NCBI GenBank assembly: GCA_003194525.1
Contig: NBIV01000189.1
Coordinates: 62,001-126,000 of the forward strand
Reading direction: 5' to 3'
Length of the DNA stretch: 64,000 bases
Origin: Gracilariopsis chorda
Taxonomy: Eukaryota > Rhodophyta > Florideophyceae > Gracilariales > Gracilariaceae
The translations under genes and the position numbers were made by a program. Every line of letters starts with the position of its first letter. Position 1 is the stretch's first letter. The notes below the pieces were generated by a model. The model saw only the letters and a program-made list of their open reading frames with translations. It was not told the origin of the DNA and ran no database searches. Below are positions 9,725 to 21,521 of this stretch, in pieces.

Positions 9725-11608
9725 TCAAGCCAAGGCACAGTGGCTGATCTGCCTACTTTTTCCCTTGGGAACTGCTGGCCGAGCTGTTTTTATGCTGATA
9801 AGATTGTACCACGTGTCGAACTGAAGTTTCACTTCTTCCAGTTCAATGTTTGGATACTTCCTTTCAAATTCAAGAGTTGCATTTCCAGCAACCCTAAGGT
9901 CATCACGGATATCGCTGACAATTTCTAAAGGCAGCGAATTCGGAATGGCGAACGAGATGTGCCTCAGTGTTTTCATATGAGTCCCCACTTCGTTCAGAAA
10001 CAAAGGCCAGTTTTGCAGAAAGGGACGGATTCGATGCGAGTTGACAAAACCTGTAGACAGCTGAAGGTATTGTACTTTGGATGTACGCTGCAAGACCATT
10101 TTGAGGGAGTTCGAGTTTGGAATATCCTCTGAAAGATGTATATACTCAACAAGAACAGACGGTATCCTTAGATGAGTGATTCTCTTGCAGTAGAACAGAC
10201 AACACTGAAGGAAGCGGCACAATTTGCTGTATGTGACGTGCGTGGCAAGCATTGGAAGATCTTCGCAGAGAAGGTTCGTCATGCTGTGCCTTGCCGTTTT
10301 CCATATCTGTCGAAGCTGACCTCTGAACATCTTCGAATAGTAAAAGTGAGAGACTGCAGAGGACGTCTCAACGGAGGCTGACTGAAGATTTCGATAAGCA
10401 TCTATATTTCCAAAAATTTGGGCCGATTTGGAGATCTGTAGATTTTCCGGGAAAGCTTCTGCGACAGGGCTCTCTTCATCATCGGATACAGGCCACTCAC
10501 CATCTCGCTCTTCATCGGGACAGCTTTCTTCGTCACTGTAATACCCTTGATCGAGTACGCGGGATGCTGTTTTCTGCTCATAAAAGGCCGAGATGAGTGA
10601 TTTGAAGTACAAGTGATTCACCGAAGGACTTCCGACTTGAGAGGAACCGTTTGCACACAAATCTGTTTCAACCGTAGCTCGACCTTCAAACTTCTGTTTC
10701 AGTGCCATCTCGTAGGCCAGGCAACTTGGCATTCGCAGCTCAGAGAATCCGAGGCATGCAACTTTCAGATAATTTAGAACGGGAAGTTGCACCCCGTTTG
10801 GATGCGCAAGGTAATATATCAAAAAACTTTCAGCTTGGATAGTCCTTCGAGCTTGATACACGTGATCTCTTTCGGTATCAGCGCTGGCCTGCCAAACAAT
10901 CCTGTCAATTATTAAGCTTTTAAGTGAAAGGCTGTGAGATCTAACAACGTCCAAGAAAGCCGGAAGATCATGCCATTGAAGACGAGCAACCTGCAAGCAC
11001 TTTAGCTGAGCATCCGTGGTTTTGAGGGCATTGAGAATTTCCCCGGTGGGGGAACTGATTATAAACTTCTCTAACTTGTGTGAATTATATAGTAAGCATG
11101 CCAGATATGTCGAATTCTTCTTTTGAAGTCCATGTAACGTCTCAATTTCAGTCAGGTTTGGGCAGTTGTGAAGTAAGCATCTGAGAATATCCGCTTGCAC
11201 TCCTGGAATCAAGGGCAGCCTGACTACTTGAAGGTTTTCTCCGATGCACTCGATAATAAACTGAAGCAACTGTGAGAAGCTTTTTCGAAGTTTCCAAGTG
11301 GCATTGCAGTCTAATTCTAAGAATGAACTGAGGCGCAGCACTGGCGCCTCGAGTAAATCCCAAGGACTAGTGTTCCATTTCGGATCACTGAATGGAGAAC
11401 GCAAGTCGATATTGGTGATACTTCCTTCGAAGAGTTGAGTATAAAGATCGTAGAGCAGTTTGTTCTTACGAATGGGCAGTATAGCAGATTTGATGTCTGC
11501 CATATCTTTTCTACGAAGAACAGTCCCAAAGTTGTGGAAGTGATTTACCAACACCCCGAGTACGTCAGATGGTAGATCCAAGAGTCTAAAAGTATTATCT
11601 GAGCTCAT
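9725..11608 (-). CDS. F-box/LRR-like hypothetical protein
   Basis: An intact, intronless 627-aa frame. The ATG at 11608 (MSSDNTFRLLDLPSDV) is preferred over an upstream in-frame TTG. The N-terminus (LLDLPSDVLGVLVNHF) resembles the start of an F-box. The body is built of irregular Leu-rich stretches such as LRCLLHNCPNLTEIETL and HSLSLKSLIIDRIVW, typical of degenerate LRRs in F-box proteins. A strongly acidic insert (YYSDEESCPDEERDGEW) lies about two thirds along. If the reading is right it would be an SCF substrate adaptor, but the family assignment is weak and no name is given. A TATA-like TATATAAA lies 76 bp upstream. All of its roughly 30 Gln codons are CAA or CAG, which argues that TAA and TAG are ordinary stops in this genome. 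Confidence 0.75.
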   Translation of the reverse strand: MSSDNTFRLLDLPSDVLGVLVNHFHNFGTVLRRKDMADIKSAILPIRKNKLLYDLYTQLFEGSITNIDLRSPFSDPKWNTSPWDLLEAPVLRLSSFLELDCNATWKLRKSFSQLLQFIIECIGENLQVVRLPLIPGVQADILRCLLHNCPNLTEIETLHGLQKKNSTYLACLLYNSHKLEKFIISSPTGEILNALKTTDAQLKCLQVARLQWHDLPAFLDVVRSHSLSLKSLIIDRIVWQASADTERDHVYQARRTIQAESFLIYYLAHPNGVQLPVLNYLKVACLGFSELRMPSCLAYEMALKQKFEGRATVETDLCANGSSQVGSPSVNHLYFKSLISAFYEQKTASRVLDQGYYSDEESCPDEERDGEWPVSDDEESPVAEAFPENLQISKSAQIFGNIDAYRNLQSASVETSSAVSHFYYSKMFRGQLRQIWKTARHSMTNLLCEDLPMLATHVTYSKLCRFLQCCLFYCKRITHLRIPSVLVEYIHLSEDIPNSNSLKMVLQRTSKVQYLQLSTGFVNSHRIRPFLQNWPLFLNEVGTHMKTLRHISFAIPNSLPLEIVSDIRDDLRVAGNATLEFERKYPNIELEEVKLQFDTWYNLISIKTARPAVPKGKSRQISHCALA

Positions 11609-11683
11609 ACCTTTGTTTTTGTATAGCGTGGATTTATACGCCAATTAGCAGTATCTCAAACAGAATCGCAAAAAAGAAATTTG

Positions 11684-11691
11684 TTTATATA
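11684..11691 (-). promoter_or_regulatory. TATA box of the F-box/LRR-like gene
   Basis: TATATAAA on the minus strand, 76 bp before the ATG at 11608, in the expected position and orientation. Confidence 0.5.
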
Positions 11692-13420
11692 GGTGTCTTG
11701 GAAAGCCTCGGTAGATGAACGATTTTAAGGACTAACTATCTCGTTTTTTAAAAACACTGATATACTTAAAAACCGAAGCACAATTCTCACAGTAAATGAA
11801 GAAAGTTTTGTCGAGAGAATCAAATAACGCTTTTTTCTTTATTAGTCATAATAGTCTTAAAGGACTCTGAATTTCATACTCTGATCTGTACCATCACCGA
11901 CTATTCTGCGTGAATAACATACGACGGTTGGGCAACCTCATTTAAAGGGAAGGTGCTTATTCAGTTTAAGACACCAAAATGATGTTCCTTTGTTTCCTCA
12001 AGCACTGTAGTTGGAAGTAAGGGGTGCCAGTTTGTTCAGATTTTAAAGATTAGTTATTCAAAAAGGGGCCCTTTTCCAATACAGACCATCCTCTTTTTGA
12101 CACATTTAGGAAGAGGATCAATCCCGTTCATATTGCAGAGGTCTTTCCTCCCACTTTGTCAATATCCGTGTACGACACAAGGGATTACGTCATGATGCGA
12201 AAAATAATTCAGTCTTGAGCACGAAAAGCTGACGAGCCATAGACCTTGTCCCAAAACCGTAATCAATAGTAGCACTTGTCTACTATTGTTTTCAAAAATG
12301 AACCCAACTTTTTTCATAATCTCTCGTCCCTCTGCGATCTCGCTTCAAGCACATTGCTCCTTCACAATCATATCATCGTGTTGCTTTATGCCCCCGGTTT
12401 GAAGTGGAAGCTACTTGTTGTATCATACAACGGTTTTCAGATCTTCCAAAGAGTCCAGTTCGCTTAACTAACCCCGGATATCCTCACAACTTTGGTCCGA
12501 GAGTCTAGACATGCGCTTCAGGCACAATGGTGACAATCCACACAGAAACAGCTTTTTTGTTGAAAATCTTCCCTCATATGTATGACACGACTATAAGAAT
12601 CCACCCCGTGTTTCACTGTTTTGACGCACTTCAGCTGCTCGTCTTCCGGCGAGTGCAATTACTGGTAGATTTCTGGCTATTTGGCATGTTCTCAGTGTTC
12701 TGTTTATCATTTTTCTCGTTCTCCTATCAATCCTTTTCTAACACTTCATCTATCGTGTCTCAGTTTCAAGCTTGTATGCTACTATAGACAGAGCTGAGAG
12801 CTACTAGTGCTCTGGAATTTATCTTTCAAGTTGACAAAAAGACTTCTCGAATATATGTCTTGAAAACTATGTCTTATATAAGGAATATTTAAAAAGTAAT
12901 GTTAAGGCCTTTGCCAATATTTTGATAGGAGTCTGGAAGTTTTACCCATTTGATCGCCAATGGTAGTCAGACAAACCCCAAACCGCTGGCTTGAGATAAG
13001 AAAAACTTATATCTATATATTGCTGCGCTGCAGCAAAATTCTGCATTAAGAAAAACGTCAGGATATTTTACCATATCCTAGTTGGCGCATTTGCGCGGCT
13101 TTGCACGACGGACAATGAGGCTTGTCTGCGCAGGCAGTCTGGTCGAACCTCTGTTCATCACCTACCAGACTGCGGCATGGGTTAATAGCCACGGGTGGAG
13201 TTCCTCAGAGAGGAAGTCCACCTCTAAGCAGGATGTAAGAAACAGTTGAACAGGTAAGTAGGCTAGGTCTGGAAAAACAGTATAAGTAGCGATACATCTA
13301 GCTTGATCTGAGTAAAAAGAAGAAGGTAGCTTCAACTACCACACTACACCTTTCACCTCGCAACGGCACTGCACACTGCACAAACTAAATTTTAACATAT
13401 ATCTCTTTAATCCGGAAACG
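11692..13420. other. Long intergenic stretch without a supported gene
   Basis: AT-rich, with only short frames. A GC-richer block at 13080-13330 stands out in composition, but matches no RNA gene or repeat seen elsewhere in the window. Confidence 0.4.
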
Positions 13421-13422
13421 TA

Positions 13423-13878
13423 GTGTATACAGCAGACCAATTCGTTTGTGGTGTCTACATTGATTTTATTATTTTTCGCTTTGATACAAAAAGGAGATTT
13501 GAAAAGTTGGAACAGGTAATTTGTGAGGACGGACACAGAGATGAGAAATCCTTAAGAGCTAAGCTGCGATATGTGCCCATCCAGCAGCAAGAGAAAATCC
13601 AGAACGTGAATGTTTTGATTCACGATTGTGGATCTTTAGTGTTTTGCACCATCGTTTTCGCCACGAACTCTCAAAGCACAACTGGTGTCCCTCTTTGGGC
13701 TGATGCCAAGCGACAGATCTATTCTATTTGGGAAAGGAAGAGGTTGGCAGACCATCACCAAGACCTCAGCAGAGCTGAGATCCAACAGAATGATCCAGAG
13801 GATACTACATACTGTTCCCGGGAGTGGTGGGCGGGTAACATGAAGTTGTACAGGATATCATACATCGAACACGATTGA
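13423..13878 (+). pseudogene. ORF remnant belonging to repeat family R1
   Basis: About 150 codons open from a GTG, with no ATG, so probably a fragment. The last 50 residues (DHHQDLS ... TYCSREWWAG) align with the minus-strand frame at 42920-43288 (NHRQELS ... TYRSRKWWVG). The shared His/Gln, Ser-Arg and Trp-Trp positions suggest that the R1 repeat contains the 3' end of a once coding sequence. No family is recognised. Confidence 0.4.
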
Positions 13879-14010
13879 TACCGTAGATGATCATTAGAAC
13901 AATAGCGAAAGATAGCCTTTGCGAAATTGACGCCAGCTGGATATCTTGTAGCCCTTCACAGCCAAACTGGCTCAAATAAATCCACTTCTGCAGGGCCCTG
14001 GAAAGCCTAC
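13736..14010 (+). repeat. Dispersed repeat family R1, copy b
   Basis: Best-preserved copy of R1. It overlaps the ORF remnant above and ends with ATAAATCCACTTCTGCAGG. Copies c and d are on the minus strand at 42745-43035 and 50541-50720. Confidence 0.55.
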
Positions 14011-14242
14011 TACGGTTTCTCACAGCTTTAAATATTATTTTTTTGCCCGTCCTCGACGGAGAACCTGTTTTCGACGAATGAATAACAATACTTGTTTTTG
14101 CGGTCCTTCACTGCTATTCTTAAAGCTAGAATTGTGATAATGTCTTTCTCATGGGGTCTAAGTAGAAGTACGAAGAACTGTTTGTGATATGTCATTATTG
14201 TTCAACTTTGAGCTGCTAAGATATTTATGTGGTTTGGGCAGG

Positions 14243-14412
14243 CGCGTATTTTGTGACTGACTATTTTGCCATAATGGGGAATGTGACTGACCACCTCGGC
14301 AAAAGTAGTCATCATCCTATTTTTTGATTATTATTGAAAGTACTTGACTACCAATTTTGGAAAAGTATTGACTAATGACTGCTTCATGTGGCAAAATAGT
14401 TACTCACAAACA
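14243..14412 (+). mobile_element. MITE, copy 1
   Basis: A 170-bp AT-rich element with terminal inverted repeats around TGACTGACTATTTTGCCA. It is the reverse complement of 53964-54132 over almost its whole length. There is no coding capacity. The target duplication is not clear, so the ends are good to a few bases only. Confidence 0.7.
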
Positions 14413-14436
14413 AGGGTAGGCATAGCCTTCGGCCCC

Positions 14437-14620
14437 ACCACTCTTTCCTGCAATTGTGACGTCTGCATCTTGCCTGCAGGAAAGAGTGGTAGGGCCGCCC
14501 TTCCACACTTTCCTGCAGTTCTGACGTCCGCATCTTGCCTGCAGGAAAGAGTGGTGGAGCCGCCCTACCATTCTTTCCTGCAGTTGTGACGTCTGCATCT
14601 TGCCTGCAGGAAAAAGTGGT
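14437..14620. repeat. Three tandem 54-bp palindromes (65-bp period)
   Basis: Units at 14437-14490, 14502-14555 and 14567-14620 each have arms of about 17 bp (CCACTCTTTCCTGCAG against CTGCAGGAAAGAGTGG) around a conserved 20-nt loop containing GACGTC-GCATCTTG. They are separated by 11-bp spacers ending GCCGCCCT. The period is exactly 65 bp. Each unit could extrude as a cruciform or fold as an RNA hairpin. Confidence 0.8.
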
Positions 14621-14658
14621 AAAGTTGGAGCTTGAGCGGTCACAAACCTGAGAATCAC

Positions 14659-14680
14659 ACGTTTTGGTGGTCCAAAACGT
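14659..14680. other. Perfect 9-bp inverted repeat
   Basis: ACGTTTTGG/CCAAAACGT with a TGGT loop, just beyond the triple palindrome. Confidence 0.5.
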
Positions 14681-14738
14681 TTGATTATCATTAGCACAAA
14701 ACGTTGGCCAACCATAAGACTCAAAAAAGGAATGTGAG

Positions 14739-14788
14739 GCACGATTTTTGGTGCTGGCGCAGTTTGCGTCAGAAGAACAAAATCGTGC
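14739..14788. other. Nested inverted repeats
   Basis: Outer arms GCACGATTTT/AAAATCGTGC (14739-14748 and 14779-14788) enclose inner arms CTGGCGCA/TGCGTCAG (one mismatch) around a 3-nt loop. Part of the same hairpin-rich block. Confidence 0.5.
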
Positions 14789-14852
14789 ATTTCACTATTT
14801 TTATTTAAGAGGTGCGAAGGTCGTTGTCGCACAAATCTTTAGTTAGTTTAGA

Positions 14853-15307
14853 CACGACGAAACGGCTTTCAGCCATGGGTGACGCTGCCCGCCGCGCCGT
14901 TCTTGTAGCTTTGTTGATTTAGTAGCGTTTGGAGGTTGTCCAAGCACTTTGCTCGCTTGCACTCGCAATAGCGCTCGTAAAACCCCAGGGTACCGCAGCG
15001 TCTAGAATATCTGGAGCCGTAGGGGTTTGTGCGTAGGTGCGCAAATTAACTGCAGTGCCAGCCAGTGAGGGAAAAGCGCAACACGTTTCATTCTGTTGCC
15101 GGCTGGCACTGCAGTCATTATAAGAGTGCAAGCCACTAAGCATCCAGCTTTGCTTCGGTTACTGTATATTTTAAATGGTAGAGAGATGTTGCGCCAAATG
15201 AGAGTTTTGCATGCGCGTTAACGGCAATATAGGGTGGTTTATTCGTGCACTGCTTCCATTCAATCAAGGACACCCCCGTCATTCGCATTTAATGCTTAGA
15301 GTATAGA
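14853..15307 (-). mobile_element. Short non-autonomous Helitron, unit S
   Basis: The last unit (3' end of the array on the minus strand). It shows the family 3' end as degraded twin GC hairpins near 14860-14900, the internal block with TTTGTTGATTTAGTAGCG on the plus strand, the paired TGGCTGGCACTGCAGTCA repeats, and a 5' end at about 15307. Both termini have drifted. No coding capacity. Confidence 0.65.
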
Positions 15308-15457
15308 CAAAAGAAGAAACGGCCCTCGGCCGCGGGCAGGGCTGCGCGCCGCTGTAACGGAATTATAAACGGCAGTGAGAAGAAAAAAATGGTGGAAAAA
15401 CCAAAACCAGAGAGGCAATTAGTTTAACTCAATGAATGAAGAACGCAAGAAATATGA

Positions 15458-18400
15458 TTATGAATGTAGAGGGATGCAGAGCTGAATGGCTACAGTCACA
15501 ACTGAGCTGGCAATGAGGAAAAGCATGGGATTAGCTGTGTGCAAATTCGTTATTGTAAGCTACAGGTCATGCAGGAGCAGCACATGGTCGTTCTTGCGAA
15601 CGCGCGAAGATGCGACATACAACTGACCGATGCAGAAGAAATTGGATTGAACATTCACAACCAAGCCATCCAACTTCTTTCCCTTTTTTTTGTGAACTGT
15701 AGCTGCAAATGCGAGACGAATGGGAAGCTGGCTACGAATCATGCGAATGTATGCGAAAGAAAACTCGAAGTCGATACAATGTACGAGCTGTCGTTCCAGA
15801 ACCTGTCCATTATCGTTGAATCGAGCCACTTGCATCGTAAATTGATCGACACGCACTACTAAAAACAGCTTTCCGTTGACCACAGCAGGATTTCGCACGT
15901 TCCAAATGCCCACAACTGGTACACTGATCTTCAAATCCAAGTTATGAGGCAGTACTTCAGTAGGCGCATACTGATATGCAAGCTCGGGGAGGATATTACC
16001 GGCAAAGTAAGACTCTGTGTTTTGTCCACGACCAGGTTGCACGGTTGTCACTGACGGAAGATTGAAACACTCAGCAGGAAACAGATCTAGCACTGGCACA
16101 TTATGGTCCGACAAACTGGTTTGTGGAGGCAAGGAGCATTTTGCTGAGATCCACATCCACCTTGCGTCGTATTGTGAGCCACTTTCACAGGAATTGGTAG
16201 GCGGTTTGCATGCCAGCAGTAGATCTAAGTGGTAGTGGAGCGATGTGCGATATTTTGTTGCGTGCAATGGAACGTGCAATGGAACGTAACAGCGACGCAA
16301 ATGTCGGATCATCGGCTTGGCGTACTTGGTCGGTGAGGTACAGAACTTAAACCGAGCACAATTTTCACAGCTCACTCTTCCACGGCAATTTGTTGAAAAT
16401 GTTTGTGTAAACTAGTCTCACATTTCTACTTGGCTCGGTCTCCATGTACACCTGCGGTACCACTAGAAGCAGCTGGGAGTAGTCGCAAGATAGAACGATG
16501 GTCAAGCCCCCAAACGAAGGGGGGTTTTCCATTCCACTGCAGCAAACATCTTTGAACAACGCATTCATGAGCTCGAAAAGCTTTCGTGAGAGCATGGATG
16601 CCTCATCCAAGACGAGCAGTTTTATTTCGCGTAGTAGTGCTGCAAGTTGAGATCGGGGACCGTACTTTGACAACGTGGCTGTAGTGTTGCTTGTTCTTTC
16701 TCTATCAGCTACACCCAGTCCGAGCAGGCTATGTAAAGTGCGGCAATCTTCGTACAACGAAGCTGCAATGCCTGCTATAGCAGTCATTTTGAGGAGCAGT
16801 CCTTCCGACTCAGCGATATCACGAAGGAGGTTGAGGACGTATGTCTTTCCGGTTCATGCGGATGCTTGCACAAAGAACACGTTTCCAAGACTGCTTTTTC
16901 GCCCCCTCAGCGCCTGTCGTTGTTGCAATGCGGCAATGACGGTGTCAATGACTTGTATTTGGCGAGGTTTTAAGGTGGCGTACTTTGACTGCAGAGTTGA
17001 TAAGTTTGGCACCACTCGCGCGTCTCGAGTTGTTGTAGCTCGATTCGTTTCAGTCAATACTGCATGGTCCTAATGTTGGTGGTGTGAGAAGAAGCTGTGA
17101 TCGCGAAGCAGTCATCCTCCGTGCCAGTCTGAGATCTCCACCACACCTCAATACATTTCTTACTTTTATTGCTGCTAATCTCCTGTATGTATGTCGCTAC
17201 AAAGCGCCTCCCAGTTTTCGACCGCAATTTTCTCTGGGCCTGCGTCTTGTTGGTATAATGTGACAACCAGACGTTTTAGCTTGGAAGGTGTGTTGTAGAT
17301 CTGCACTGCTTCTTGAAATGCAATATCAAACTCAGATCCGTCCGCAAGCAGTCCGCTTACAATCGCAGTTTCAAGATACGTTGCATATTGCTGTCCGTTG
17401 AACGTCCAAGGTCTTCATAAGAGCTCGAGCCGTGATTCATGAGCAGCAAGCGCAGAGCGAAGAGCTCAATGTCTGACGGTGAAACACCTCTGATCCTTGC
17501 GACGCACTGCTCGTCTTCCGTGCGATGTACCACGTACATGGGCGGATCGCAGTCGTCTGTGGGCACCTGAGTGCTGTCTCTGTCGTATTAATTAAGCACG
17601 CGGGCAGGAAGCGCGCGATAAAATCGCACTTTTTCAAAGTACGAAAGGTAGTCGAGTTTCGCGTAAGCTTCGGGCCTTGCAAAGTTTCTCTTCAGTGTAG
17701 ACGGTTTCGATGCAGAAAGGAGCTAGTTTGGACCTCTCAGCAGAAATGTGCGCTCTCTTTCCCGGTGAGTGACCAGTCGCTTTACTTTAGGTACAATGTA
17801 AACATGGCGAAACTCAAAAATTCTCCAAGCTGCGTTGACGGCGCCCATCACACGCGCTTGCATGTATGCACGAATGTCGTTCTGCGCCTACGGCTCCTGA
17901 TGCTGCTCGTTCTGCGTACCTGTGTCATTAGCACCAGTTAAATTGAGCACCACCTTTTGATATTTGTGCTTTTTAAAGGCATACTTCATCAGATAGGCCA
18001 CTATTCCCACTGCTTGCGTGCGTCCTATGTTGATATGGGAGCGGTACTTCTTGGTCAGAGTTGGGTTGTACGGCACAATCTTGGGGTCTTTTTGGCTTCT
18101 TCTGGGGTATACCACGCGATTCGTGCCTTCTTCAATGTACGTCTCCGGCACAATCATGTTGCTGTCGTATCCAACCGAATTTGCACCGCCCAGCACGATT
18201 CCGGCAATAGGAGGGGTGACGGTGCCTGTGCATGGAACGAATGAGGGCACGCAACGGGTGGTCTTCACTGGGAAGGGGCAGTTCTGCACGAATCAGCTCG
18301 TCAATCACGTCAACTTCCTCAATGACAGCCCCTTCAAGCCAGACAAGCATATGCTGATGAGACGCATTGCGTTCTTGAAACTCGAGGGTTGATGCAAGCC

Positions 18401-18635
18401 CCAGGCACTTCAATCCAAAGATGTGTTCCGAGTTCTTCTCCGAGTCCTTCATGAAGTCGTTTCCATACTGTTTGTACACCCTTGCAATCAGATCCGGTCT
18501 GTCAATCGGTCGAGGTTGGTTACTCTGTGCTGTAAATACGCTCCGATTGCTGTTATCCATACCAAGACGCTGGATGTCATCTCTCCAGATGTTCATGTTG
18601 ATTGTAATGAAAAGAGAGAGTGGTCCTCTTAGCGC
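15458..18635 (-). pseudogene. Helitron-1 Rep C-terminal part and PIF1-like helicase
   Basis: From the gypsy junction it contains the HUH region (SHQHMLVWLEG) and the YLMKYAFKK tyrosine motif of Helitron Rep. Helicase sequences follow: the Walker A site is damaged (SA-stop-TGKT), Walker B is LLVLDEASML, and the C-terminal motif is YVASSRVRKNDHVLL. A 4-bp insertion near 18165 shifts the frame within CKFG. Stops at 17723-17725, 17112-17114 and 17070-17072 are shared with Helitron-2 but not Helitron-3. A late TAG after LLLHDL replaces a CAG present in Helitron-3. Not functional. Confidence 0.8.
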
Positions 18636-19168
18636 TGTAGGAGAATGACCATCGGGCATGTGGAGTGGTGAGGTAAGCAACGGTCCGGACTGGCAGAAGT
18701 CAGAACATGGCTGGCCTAAATATCTAACATGGCCAAGCTGGGTGCCGAGGCAGGGGATACCAGGGGACTGTGAGAATGCCAAGGCACTGTGGCCTCACGT
18801 TTTAATATGTAGCTATTTGTATTCAATTTTTCAGGATAGTTTCCGGAGGTCAGAGCGCCTCGCCAGCTATATAGGTTGGCTCGAGTGCCGCCCATCTCCA
18901 AAGAGTAAAGGCAAGCACCCTCACCGTCTTCTTGCCGTCATATGCAGCCAGTAGAACTCCAAAGGCCTCCATTCTCCAAGCCATCGCTACTATTCGCCCA
19001 ACCTGTAGGGACGTGAGATAGCGCCCGCCCATTGCGCTTCGCTGCCAGTTGGTGCCCGCATCACTAGTAAACCCAGTGGATTGTCACTCTAGTGGTTGGC
19101 TCTCTGCCACTACTAACCTCTAGTTGACTACTACCCCTGTTGGCCAAAGGACGTAGTATTCTACTACA
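18636..19168 (+). repeat. Gypsy 5' LTR
   Basis: It begins TGTAGGAGAATGACC and ends GTATTCTACTACA. It contains CTATATAGG near 18870 as a likely TATA element. It pairs with 27631-28155. Confidence 0.9.
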
Positions 19169-19170
19169 AC

Positions 19171-19183
19171 TGGTCTCCCGACC
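19171..19183 (+). promoter_or_regulatory. Gypsy primer-binding site
   Basis: TGGTCTCCCGACC, two bases after the 5' LTR. The first ten bases match the site at 311-324. The tRNA is not identified. Confidence 0.7.
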
Positions 19184-19294
19184 TAGAAGCCTACAGGGAC
19201 AGCCGTTTGAACCTTAAAGAAAGAAGTTTACGCATAGGACTTCTAGCATTGGACTATTAGTCGACGCAACTGGCTCGAAAGCAACACCGACCGT

Positions 19295-21500
19295 ATGGAT
19301 AACCAACAACCCAACCCAAGCAACGAAGACCAACAAGGAACCCCGGGTACAGCCGCACCTCCCGCAGTCACCGTAACCCCATTGGCCACCCAAGCGGACA
19401 ATAATAGTGACTGTAGAAGTACCTGCAGCTGCTCCGGTGGACGTGTTATAGACCCTGTGGACAATCCTGAAAGGATAACCAGAGATTCGCCATTGGTCGC
19501 TCTCCTCCGCGAGAGGGTGGATCAGCTCAATCTTTCGCAGAGCCAAAGGAATGATGCAGAACATCCTCAACACTTAGCTTCTACCGTAACCACCCCCCGT
19601 ATGGTGGACGATGTCGCCGCTCTCCTATGGCCGCAACTCTGCTCTTGGCGCGAAAATCAAGTGGAGTAGTTCCTTAGGGACCAACTGGATAGATTATTAC
19701 AGGAGCGCCTCTCCTCTTTGGCAGACCAAATGGTTCCTCAGGTTGTGCAATCAGGTATCCTCTTGGAGTCCATTGCCACGACCATCCAACTGGAAATTAT
19801 CCGCTAGGCAGGCACATTTTACAGCCCTCGGGCTGTTTCTCAAAGTTTACCGTTGGATGTCCATCGGTCAACACACACCGGAACTCATGGAGCAGCTATA
19901 GAAGTAGTCCCGTGCCTGGGTACAGCACAGGAAGGCCCATTGGGTTATATACCGCGTGGAGAAGAGATACTCCAGAGGCAAAGAGGTCGTGCGGGAGATA
20001 AGACCAATGGACAACACGGCGTTCGGTACGCCAACGAGTACCTCGAGGACGATGAAGAGCTCGCCCGAAAGGACCTCGTAGATACCGAGACCCATAGGAA
20101 GAAGAGACGCAGCCGAAGGCGTAGGTTGAGGACGAACCATCATAAGAGGCACCACTCGGACTCGAGCGATGACCATTCGGACTCGTCGGACTCTTCCGAT
20201 ACCGATACGGATGAGGCGGATGTTTGGCGCCTCAAACCATTTGTCACGACTAACGAGCTTTTCCAGAAGTTCTTAGACGTGAACATGTACCGTTTGATGG
20301 ATTGGTCCACGTGGTACACCTCTTCGGTCGCCAAGAAGACTGCCAGGTGAGCAAAGAGAATACAACTGACCGTCCCAGACAGGTTTTCTGTGAAGGATTC
20401 CATTACAGTCCTTAGGTTCTTGAGCTCGTTCCAGATGGCCTGTGACCAGAATGGAGTCCATGAAGGAGCGGCGCTTTATTGCTTCCATTTTTTCATAAGT
20501 GGACAAGCGAAGAACCAAGTGGTTGCCAAGATCTCCGGCTCGGCCAACCCCATTGATGTTCGAGATCGGGAGCTCCTAAGGACCTATCCAGAGGTTGTTC
20601 ATTACCTGTTGGAATCGTATGCTACTGATGACCACATGATAGATGCCTATCAGGACGTAATTGGATACCACCAGAGTTCCAGCATGTCCGAAACGGATTA
20701 CGCCGACCAACTTTGGACTAGAGCCCGCAGGTGCGAGAATGTGTTCTCCGAGGGTCGGCTGAAGCGACATTTTATCGCGGGATTGCTCCCTGCGATACGA
20801 ACTCATGTCCAAAACCACCACACTGCCCACCCAGACTTGACGCTGCGTCAACTGGTGACGTATGCCGAAGGATACGGCGAGACCTATAGGACTTCCTGTC
20901 GAACGGATGACGCGGATACTAGGGGTCGCCCAAGACCCCTGACCAGAAGAGTGAAGGCCCACATGGTAGAGTTCCCGTCGGAGTCGGACTCGGCCTTTGT
21001 ACATTCAGACACCGCAGATGCTCTTGCGGTGAGCTTCTTCTCAGCTCTGTCAGGAGCACCATCGGCCTTTTCGTCAGGAACGACCACCCCATCGGCCCCG
21101 GCGACAACCCGTTATTCTCCGATTGGCCCCAGTAAGGACGTCATTACGAAGTCCAATCAGGCCAATTATATTTGTCTTTTCACGGCCCGGCCGTGTGACT
21201 GCATAAAGTATATGCCTGAGGACATCCGCAAGGGAATTATGGCGTGAAGGGAGGAGAACTATCAGGTGCGCCGAGCCGAGGGTGTTTCCGTAGAACCTTC
21301 CCTCCGAGGACCACTGGAGCGCCAGGGAGCTCAAAGTTTGTGACTCCCCTGACCACACCGGTGAAGCAACCTGAGGTCAACATGTTTGAAGACCCAAGAG
21401 ATAGCATCGAATAACTGGACGGATAGGGAGATCTTGCGGTGCCTACGCCGCAGGAAAACGACCAGAGGGACGCATAGAGGCGTGTCGTCCCTCTTATAAC
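19295..21500 (+). pseudogene. Gypsy gag
   Basis: It starts at ATG 19295 (MDNQQPNPSN). One frame runs to about 21320, with stops at 19667 (TAG), 19805 (TAG), 20348 (TGA) and 21245 (TGA). After a frameshift there are three more in-frame TAA/TAG codons. It shows a basic/Ser-Asp-rich region (HRKKRRSRRRRL, then SDSSDDHSDSSDSSDTDTD) and a Ty3-type gag core (GQAKNQV, YHQSSSMSETDYADQLW, FIAGLLPAIRTHV). The contexts VE-stop-FLRDQL and IR-stop-AGTF fit lost Gln codons. Confidence 0.75.
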
Positions 21501-21521
21501 TGCCGCCTCAAACCATAGGAC

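Noticed and set aside
13080-13330. Possible structured RNA gene in a GC-richer block
   Set aside because: No tRNA box A/B pair, snRNA or rRNA signature could be recognised, and there is no second copy.
14437-14620. CRISPR-like array
   Set aside because: The units are palindromes with identical loops, there are no variable spacers, and the context is eukaryotic.
18018-18392. Open frames antisense to the Helitron Rep and helicase genes (also near 36183-36806 and 57958-58689)
   Set aside because: They recur in all copies only because the sense strand is coding, and they are mirror frames of Rep and ORF1.
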